A DNA stretch of 9,588 nucleotides from positions 1-9,588 of the forward strand of contig URSI01000033.1 of NCBI GenBank assembly GCA_900550505.1. Direction: 5' to 3'. The notes under the pieces are model-generated. The model was given only the letters and a program-made list of their open reading frames with translations, was not told the origin of the DNA and did not search any database. Each line of letters begins with the position of its first letter. Position 1 is the first letter of the stretch. Shown piece after piece: positions 5,066 through 9,588 of the stretch. This DNA comes from an uncultured Eubacteriales bacterium (GTDB lineage Bacteria > Bacillota > Clostridia > Oscillospirales > CAG-382). The translations under genes and the position numbers were made by a program.

Positions 5066-6227
5066 CGGTCGGATCTCTGAATATGTGGCCGGTGATCCCG
5101 TGCGCTTTCATATGCCGGGACACAAAGGGAAGTATCCCGTTTGCGGCAGCTGCGATGTCACGGAGCTGCCGCAAACTTTTGACCTGTATTCAAAGGATGA
5201 ACTGTGCGAACGGGTATTCTCCGAAACAGCCGCACGCTTCGGCGCCGGGATGACGCTTTATTCTTGCGGAGGGGCGACTTTGGCATTGCAAACTGCCATA
5301 TTTGCCTGCGCGAGGAGAGGCAGGATGCTTGTGTCGGAGGTCCATAAATCAGTATCGTTTGCAATGGCGCTGTGTGAGACCGAGCCCGTGCACTTTGTGT
5401 TCGGTGACGACATCGTACCGCTGCTCGACGGAGCCGACGCAGTGCTGATCACCACAGAGGATTATTACGGACGTATAGCACCCGATATCGTCAGGGAATA
5501 TGCAGCTGTATGCAGGGCAAAGAGAATACCTCTCATATGTGATAATTCGCACGGCACGCATCTTGCGTTTTATAAGGAAGGCAACCTGCACCCGATAGGC
5601 TGCGGCGCCGATATAGTGATAGACTCCGCGCACAAAACCATACCGGCACTTACCGGCGGTGCGTTTTTGCATCTTTGCGGGAAATATTCCGCAAGCTGGA
5701 GGGAGTTTGTCGAAGCCATGGAGGTGTTCGGTTCGTCCAGCCCGTCGTTTCTTATCGCTGCTTCTCTTGAGTGGGCGGCGCGGTATATGGATTCATCACG
5801 GGCGGAACTTGCGGCACTTGCCGTCAGACTTGAAGGTGTCAGGAAACGGCTGCGAGCCGTGGGCTGTTCTTTTCTCGATAATTCCGACCCGTTCAGACTG
5901 ACGATTTTCGCGGGAAATGCACGTGAAATCGATGCACATTTGTGCAGCGGGGGCATAATCAGCGAATTTTCGGATGATAATGCCGTGGTTCTTATCCCGT
6001 CCATCATGAATACCGGAGATGACTATGAGGCGTTGTGCGACAGGATGAAAGACATAAATGTCGTTACCGTCTCGCCGCCGGCGCCCGGAGGACTTCGGCA
6101 TGTACAGACGGTATCACCGCACGAGGCATTATTTGCAAAAAAACGGTATCCGGGTGTGGCGGTACGCCCCGTGTATGCGTATCCGCCGGGTATAGCCGTT
6201 ACGCATATAGGCGAGTCGGAGCCGTAA
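5043..6227 (+). CDS. PLP-dependent Orn/Lys/Arg decarboxylase-family protein, short C-terminus
   Basis: The 394-residue product belongs to the fold-type I Orn/Lys/Arg decarboxylase family (B. subtilis YaaO/SpeA-like). Family marks are FHMPGHKGK (residues 22-30), SCGGATLALQTAI (74-86), a probable ring-nitrogen Asp167 in ICDNSHGTH (165-173), and the PLP-binding Lys198 in DSAHKTIPALTGGAFLH. A conserved YAYPPGI lies near the end. Homologues decarboxylate arginine, lysine or ornithine for polyamine synthesis; the substrate cannot be told. The usual D-E-A-H-G-A-H motif is D-N-S-H-G-T-H here. Related proteins are commonly 470-490 residues; this one is shorter internally and stops soon after the YPPG-(I/V)...GE element, where relatives continue. 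The ATG at 5043 has GGAAG 9 nt upstream (5029-5033) and overlaps the previous gene by 23 nt; ATG at 5055 is an alternative. It sits near holB and yaaT, as in B. subtilis. Confidence 0.87.
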   Translation: MNSAMTLNGRISEYVAGDPVRFHMPGHKGKYPVCGSCDVTELPQTFDLYSKDELCERVFSETAARFGAGMTLYSCGGATLALQTAIFACARRGRMLVSEVHKSVSFAMALCETEPVHFVFGDDIVPLLDGADAVLITTEDYYGRIAPDIVREYAAVCRAKRIPLICDNSHGTHLAFYKEGNLHPIGCGADIVIDSAHKTIPALTGGAFLHLCGKYSASWREFVEAMEVFGSSSPSFLIAASLEWAARYMDSSRAELAALAVRLEGVRKRLRAVGCSFLDNSDPFRLTIFAGNAREIDAHLCSGGIISEFSDDNAVVLIPSIMNTGDDYEALCDRMKDINVVTVSPPAPGGLRHVQTVSPHEALFAKKRYPGVAVRPVYAYPPGIAVTHIGESEP

Positions 6228-6267
6228 ACAGCGCGTCTGCGGCTGTGGATGTCGTATGCGCTTGCGT

Positions 6268-6333
6268 ACACCGGCGGACATTTTCGGTGTTGATTTATTT
6301 TCATGTACGGTGTATAATCATGCAGTACACCGT
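6268..6333 (+). repeat. Cluster of four CGGTGT/ACACCG hexamers around the holB promoter
   Basis: The hexamer occurs as ACACCG (6268-6273), CGGTGT (6285-6290), CGGTGT (6308-6313) and ACACCG (6327-6332). The inner pair extends to a perfect 8-bp inverted repeat, ACGGTGTA (6307-6314) and TACACCGT (6326-6333), with an 11-bp spacer. The outer pair forms an inverted repeat of opposite polarity, also with an 11-bp spacer. The sites abut the -35 box and overlap the -10 box. This could be an operator for an unidentified regulator; that role is inference. Confidence 0.6.
6290..6318 (+). promoter_or_regulatory. Probable promoter of holB-yaaT
   Basis: A perfect -10 TATAAT (6313-6318) is preceded, after exactly 17 bp, by TTGATT (6290-6295), a 4/6 match to the -35 consensus. 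Initiation would be near 6325, about 42 nt before the holB ATG at 6367. The right arm of the 8-bp inverted repeat lies at the predicted start of the transcript and the left arm overlaps the -10 box. Confidence 0.7.
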
Positions 6334-6366
6334 GTTGAGATACGGTTGGGTCTGGGAGGTGGATCG

Positions 6367-7347
6367 ATGCTCCACGAGAACGAATTGCGCAGGTTTGCGT
6401 CTGTCGCGTCAGGCGGAAGGTTGGTTCATGCCTACTGTATCGAGGGCGCCGACGGTGTGGGTAAGCTCGATTTCGCTCTTGAATGTGCGCGTGCGGTTCT
6501 CTGTACCGGGGAAATCGCTCCATGCGGAGAGTGTGATTCCTGCATCAAAGCTGCGGGCGGAAACCATCCTGACATATCGGTGATAGTGCCGTCAGACAGC
6601 CGTAAATTCATATCTATCGAGCAACTTCGTGAGCTGCGGCGCGATGCTTCGGTCGTCCCGAATGAAGGGGAACGCAAGGTATACATAATACCGAATGCGC
6701 ATACACTTCCCGCACGAAGCCAGAATGCGTTGTTGAAATTACTTGAGGAACCGCCTGCTGCTGTAGTGTTTTTTTTACTCACATCCCGTCGCGAGGCTCT
6801 CCTGCCCACGTTGCGGTCACGTATGGAACTCATTTCACTGCCGACGGTGTCTGCCGCTCGGATATTGAATGAGCTGAGGAAGTTGTACCCGCGGTTGTCC
6901 GAGCCGGAGCTTGTTTCGGCGTCCGAACGGAGCGGAGGAAGGATAGGCAGGGCGCGCGGTTTGTTGGAAAAGTCCGGGATAAAGCTGAGAGAAGATGCGC
7001 TTTTGGTCCTGAATTCACTGCTGATGCCGGCGTCGCGGAAGTATGAGTTCATAAGCGCTGTTAATTTGGCGACGACGGGGAAGAGCGATGTTGCGGCTTT
7101 GATTTTTAATGAGCTTTCTTTCGCCTTTTCCGATCTTATTGAGGCTGTATGCGGTAAGAAAACGGAGTTTTGTTTTTTTGATGCCGGACAGCAGCGCGAG
7201 TACCTGCGTATCTATCCGCTAGAAAAATTGGTCCGCTGTGCGCGGATTACTGCGGAAACTGCAGACAGGCTGTATGATAATCCTAACATGAATGCGCTGA
7301 TGGCGTGGTACGCGGATGCGATATGGGCGGCTGCCGGTAGGTCGTGA
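6367..7347 (+). CDS. holB: DNA polymerase III delta prime subunit (clamp loader)
   Basis: The product is 326 residues. It has RLVHAYCIEGADGVGK (18-33), a P-loop-like G-x-x-G-x-G-K followed by Leu where an ATP-hydrolysing subunit has Thr/Ser. Next is a four-cysteine zinc module (Cys46, 53, 56, 59) leading into GGNHPDI, the degenerate Walker B region VYIIPNAHTL (105-114), and the hallmark ARSQNALLKLLEEPP (116-130). TSRREALLPTLRSRM (139-153) corresponds to the Arg-finger region, with SRM in place of the usual SRC. Delta prime is the rigid stator of the clamp loader that places the sliding clamp on DNA. The ATG at 6367 is chosen over the in-frame ATG at 6256 because GGGAGGT (6354-6360) lies 6 nt upstream and the earlier ATG precedes the predicted promoter. 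yaaT follows after 24 nt, the conserved Bacillota order. Confidence 0.94.
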   Translation: MLHENELRRFASVASGGRLVHAYCIEGADGVGKLDFALECARAVLCTGEIAPCGECDSCIKAAGGNHPDISVIVPSDSRKFISIEQLRELRRDASVVPNEGERKVYIIPNAHTLPARSQNALLKLLEEPPAAVVFFLLTSRREALLPTLRSRMELISLPTVSAARILNELRKLYPRLSEPELVSASERSGGRIGRARGLLEKSGIKLREDALLVLNSLLMPASRKYEFISAVNLATTGKSDVAALIFNELSFAFSDLIEAVCGKKTEFCFFDAGQQREYLRIYPLEKLVRCARITAETADRLYDNPNMNALMAWYADAIWAAAGRS

Positions 7348-7371
7348 CATTAAACAGGAGGTTAGACTTTT

Positions 7372-8289
7372 TTGGATATCGACAAGGAATTTATACCTGT
7401 GGACGAGGTGCCGGATGAACCCGCGGTGACTGAGATAGTAGGAGTGAGGTTCAGGACAACGGGTAAAATATATTATTTTGCGCCGGGCGAATCAAAGTTT
7501 GCGGAAGGCGACAACGTGATCGTGGAAACTGTGCGTGGAGTGGAGTACGGAACGATCGCCATAGCCAACAAGACAGTGAAGGAGTCGGAGCTTTGCAGTC
7601 CGCTCAAGCCCGTCGTGAGAGCTGCTACCGCAGAGGATGACAAACGTCATGAGCGTAACAGGCAGCTTGAGGAGAATGCAAGGCACATATGGACCGAAAA
7701 GGTCAAAAAGCATGGGCTTGTGATGCAGCTTACCGACGTGGAGTATACGTTTGACAACGCAAAGCTGATTTTTTACTTTACGGCTGACGGACGAGTGGAT
7801 TTCAGAGAACTCGTCAAGGATCTTGCTTCCGTATTCCACACGCGCATCGAGCTGAGGCAGATAGGTGTCCGGGACGAGGCTAAAATGATAGGCGGTATAG
7901 GTGTTTGCGGACGTCCGATATGCTGTAAGACTTTTCTGAACGATTTTGTTCAGGTGTCTATAAAGATGGCCAAGGAGCAGAACCTTTCGCTTTCTTCCTC
8001 GAAGATATCGGGCACGTGCGGACGCCTCATGTGCTGCCTGAGGTTTGAAAATGATGTGTATGAGCAAGAGCATGCAAGGTTTCCTAAGGTAGATTCGATT
8101 GTTGAGTCGAACGGATCCAAGTTTGCTGTGATCGAGAGCAATTTTCTTACCGGCAAGATAAAGGCCGTGCAGCTTGGGGCTCAGAATGCCGCGCCGCGCA
8201 TCTTTACTCGAGGTGAGGTAAAGGTAGTGGGATACCTTAAGAAGAAGGATGTTATTGACGACGAACTCAAGAAACTTGAAGACAAATAG
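7372..8289 (+). CDS. yaaT: PSP1-domain protein YaaT/RicT (TTG start)
   Basis: The 305-residue product has EIVGVRFRTTGKIYYF (21-36) and the PSP1 core with GDNVIVETVRGVEYGTI (46-62). The diagnostic segments GGIGVCGRPICCKTF (174-188) and SGTCGRLMCCLRFE (213-226) hold six cysteines: 179, 184, 185, 216, 221 and 222. In B. subtilis, YaaT (RicT) forms the Ric complex with YmcA and YlbF, which carries two 4Fe-4S clusters; it promotes RNase Y-dependent mRNA maturation and affects sporulation, competence and biofilm formation. All six cysteines here suit cluster binding, which is inferred from the family. The start is TTG at 7372: AGGAGGT (7356-7362) is 9 nt upstream and no ATG fits the conserved N-terminus. 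The gene lies 24 nt after holB and the product is slightly longer than B. subtilis YaaT, with a Lys/Glu-rich C-terminal tail. Confidence 0.94.
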   Translation: MDIDKEFIPVDEVPDEPAVTEIVGVRFRTTGKIYYFAPGESKFAEGDNVIVETVRGVEYGTIAIANKTVKESELCSPLKPVVRAATAEDDKRHERNRQLEENARHIWTEKVKKHGLVMQLTDVEYTFDNAKLIFYFTADGRVDFRELVKDLASVFHTRIELRQIGVRDEAKMIGGIGVCGRPICCKTFLNDFVQVSIKMAKEQNLSLSSSKISGTCGRLMCCLRFENDVYEQEHARFPKVDSIVESNGSKFAVIESNFLTGKIKAVQLGAQNAAPRIFTRGEVKVVGYLKKKDVIDDELKKLEDK

Positions 8290-8343
8290 ATAGTGTGATG
8301 TAACAGTTTCAGACAGCAGTGACGTCGTGATAAGGAGCTGCAA

Positions 8344-9588
8344 ATGGTTTTTTCATCGTTGATATTCCTTTTCCTGTTTTTACCGGTCAATCTGGCGGTC
8401 TACTACGCCGTTCCGAGAGGCACGCGCAATGCGGTGCTGCTTATCACCAGCTTGGCGTTCTACGGGTGGGGTGAACCGCTGTACATAGCGGTGATGTTGT
8501 TTTCCATTTCCGTGGCATATATTTTCGGATATTTCACGGGAAAATACCGCGAGACGAACAGAAAGCGTGCGAAGCTGTGCCTTACGGTCTCGACGGTGCT
8601 TAATCTGGCGGCATTGCTGTTTTTCAAGTATTATAACTTTTTTGCCGAAACATTTGGCGGCACGACCATCGAACGGTTCATACTGACTAATTTCTCGGTC
8701 ATATCCGTCTTCGTCGTGCTGGTTGCCGTGTGTGTTTGCTCAGCGCTGTTGATGTCGGGTCTTAGCTTACGTGTGCGGAAAACAGCAGCCTTAGCTGTGG
8801 GTGTTGCAGCGGTCGCCGTGATCGCTGCAGGGACGCTTTCGAACGGGTCAGGAACGGTGGGAGTCTTTCTTTCCACCGAGATAACGATACCTTTTACGCT
8901 GCCTATCGGTATATCGTTTTATACGTTTCAGATAATGTCATATACTTTCGATGTATACCGCGGCGACGGGAGCGTTCAACGCAGCATAGTGCCGTTTGCG
9001 GCATATGTCACACTGTTTCCGCAGCTTATAGCGGGCCCTATTGTCAGGTATCACGATGTTGACGAGCAGCTTTCGCAAAGGACACATAGCTTTGAAAAAT
9101 TTGCCTGCGGTGTCCGCACTTTTACGGCCGGGCTCGCGAAGAAAGTGATCCTTGCCGACGGATGTGCGGCATTGAAAGAGCTGCTCGACGCGACCGGTAC
9201 GGAAGAGCCGACGGTCGTGGGTGCCTGGATGGCGGTGGTGGCGTTTTCGTTTCAGTTGTATTTCGATTTTTCGGGATATTCCGATATGGCGATAGGCCTC
9301 GGCAGGATGTTTGGATTCGAATTTCTTGAAAATTTCAACTATCCGTACATATCGTCATCTATCACCGACTTCTGGCGCAGATGGCATATATCACTTTCGA
9401 CATGGTTCAAGGAATACCTTTATATCCCTCTGGGCGGGAACCGAAAGGGCTTGGCGAGACAGTATCTCAACATAGCAACAGTGTGGCTGGTGACAGGGTT
9501 CTGGCATGGTGCGGCGTGGAATTATGTGTTGTGGGGCGCGTATTTCGGTGTGCTGCTGATTATCGAAAAAGCGTTTCTTTTGAAACGG
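8344..9588 (+). CDS. AlgI-like MBOAT O-acyltransferase (3' end outside window)
   Basis: The frame runs open from the ATG at 8344 to the window end, 415 codons without a stop; complete relatives are about 450-520 residues. It is a multi-pass membrane protein with clear AlgI/DltB-type MBOAT motifs: LPIGISFYTFQIMSYTFDVY (186-205), FPQLIAGPIVRY (225-236), YFDFSGYSDMAIGLGRMFGF (306-325), FWRRWHISLSTWFKEYLYIP (343-362) and TGFWHGAAWNYVLWG (384-398). His388 is the candidate active-site residue and His348 the second conserved histidine. Such proteins move acyl (often acetyl) groups across the membrane onto an extracellular polymer such as polysaccharide or teichoic acid, usually with an adjacent SGNH/DHHW partner; any partner would be beyond the window. 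Between residues 100 and 182 there is a longer-than-usual stretch with two extra hydrophobic segments. AAGGAG (8332-8337) lies 6 nt upstream of the ATG, and the gap from yaaT is 54 nt with no terminator. Confidence 0.92.
   Translation, partial: MVFSSLIFLFLFLPVNLAVYYAVPRGTRNAVLLITSLAFYGWGEPLYIAVMLFSISVAYIFGYFTGKYRETNRKRAKLCLTVSTVLNLAALLFFKYYNFFAETFGGTTIERFILTNFSVISVFVVLVAVCVCSALLMSGLSLRVRKTAALAVGVAAVAVIAAGTLSNGSGTVGVFLSTEITIPFTLPIGISFYTFQIMSYTFDVYRGDGSVQRSIVPFAAYVTLFPQLIAGPIVRYHDVDEQLSQRTHSFEKFACGVRTFTAGLAKKVILADGCAALKELLDATGTEEPTVVGAWMAVVAFSFQLYFDFSGYSDMAIGLGRMFGFEFLENFNYPYISSSITDFWRRWHISLSTWFKEYLYIPLGGNRKGLARQYLNIATVWLVTGFWHGAAWNYVLWGAYFGVLLIIEKAFLLKR

Noticed and set aside
6256..6366. Upstream in-frame ATG for holB adding 37 residues
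   Set aside because: It precedes the predicted holB promoter, has no Shine-Dalgarno and adds residues unlike delta prime; the ATG at 6367 has GGGAGGT at good spacing.
7492..8343. 283-codon open frame on the minus strand across yaaT
   Set aside because: yaaT is unmistakable on the + strand; the antisense product has no recognisable motifs and no promoter or ribosome binding site was seen.
1..9588. CRISPR arrays, insertion sequences, phage or plasmid genes, tRNA or rRNA genes
   Set aside because: No regularly spaced direct repeats, terminal inverted repeats with a transposase, or cloverleaf/rRNA sequences were seen.

Overview
The window looks like a chromosomal stretch from a low-to-mid GC Bacillota bacterium, most likely an uncultured member of the Clostridia (Oscillospiraceae-like). 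Four things point there: an infC-rpmI-rplT operon behind an L20-type leader, a ribosomal protein S21 gene, a SpoIID-family protein, and a decarboxylase-holB-yaaT block that resembles the yaaO-tmk-yaaQ-yaaR-holB-yaaT neighbourhood of Bacillus subtilis. All genes lie on the + strand. The content is mostly housekeeping. I see no CRISPR array, IS element, phage gene, tRNA or rRNA.

Layout. (1) 1-606: C-terminal part of a MATE-family transporter, cut by the window edge. (2) 653-2313: a translation block. A strong promoter with an A-tract upstream is followed by a structured leader that ends in an intrinsic terminator just before the infC Shine-Dalgarno. Then come infC (apparently starting at AUC), rpmI (overlapping infC by 44 nt), rplT, and rpsU with a second promoter of its own. 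A strong terminator closes the block. (3) 2364-6227: a new promoter, then an exported 268-residue repeat protein of unknown function, a SpoIID-domain protein, and a PLP-dependent Orn/Lys/Arg decarboxylase-family protein. The last two overlap by 23 nt, so these three genes are probably one operon. (4) 6268-8289: a promoter surrounded by four copies of a CGGTGT/ACACCG hexamer, then holB (DNA polymerase III delta prime) and yaaT/ricT (PSP1-domain protein with six cysteines). (5) 8344-9588: the N-terminal 415 residues of an AlgI-like MBOAT O-acyltransferase, cut by the window edge.

How the genes fit together. Region 2 makes initiation factor 3 and the ribosomal proteins L35, L20 and S21. It carries two visible layers of likely autoregulation: the attenuator in the leader and the non-canonical infC start codon. 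Region 3 mixes envelope proteins with a decarboxylase-like enzyme, and the functional link is not clear. Region 4 pairs a clamp-loader subunit with a Ric-complex protein, a conserved Bacillota arrangement, but tmk, yaaQ and yaaR are absent between the decarboxylase and holB.

No wholly new system is evident. The observations most worth a second look are the hexamer cluster at the holB promoter, the AUC start and 44-nt infC/rpmI overlap, the extra hydrophobic segments in the MBOAT protein, and the short C-terminus of the decarboxylase homologue.
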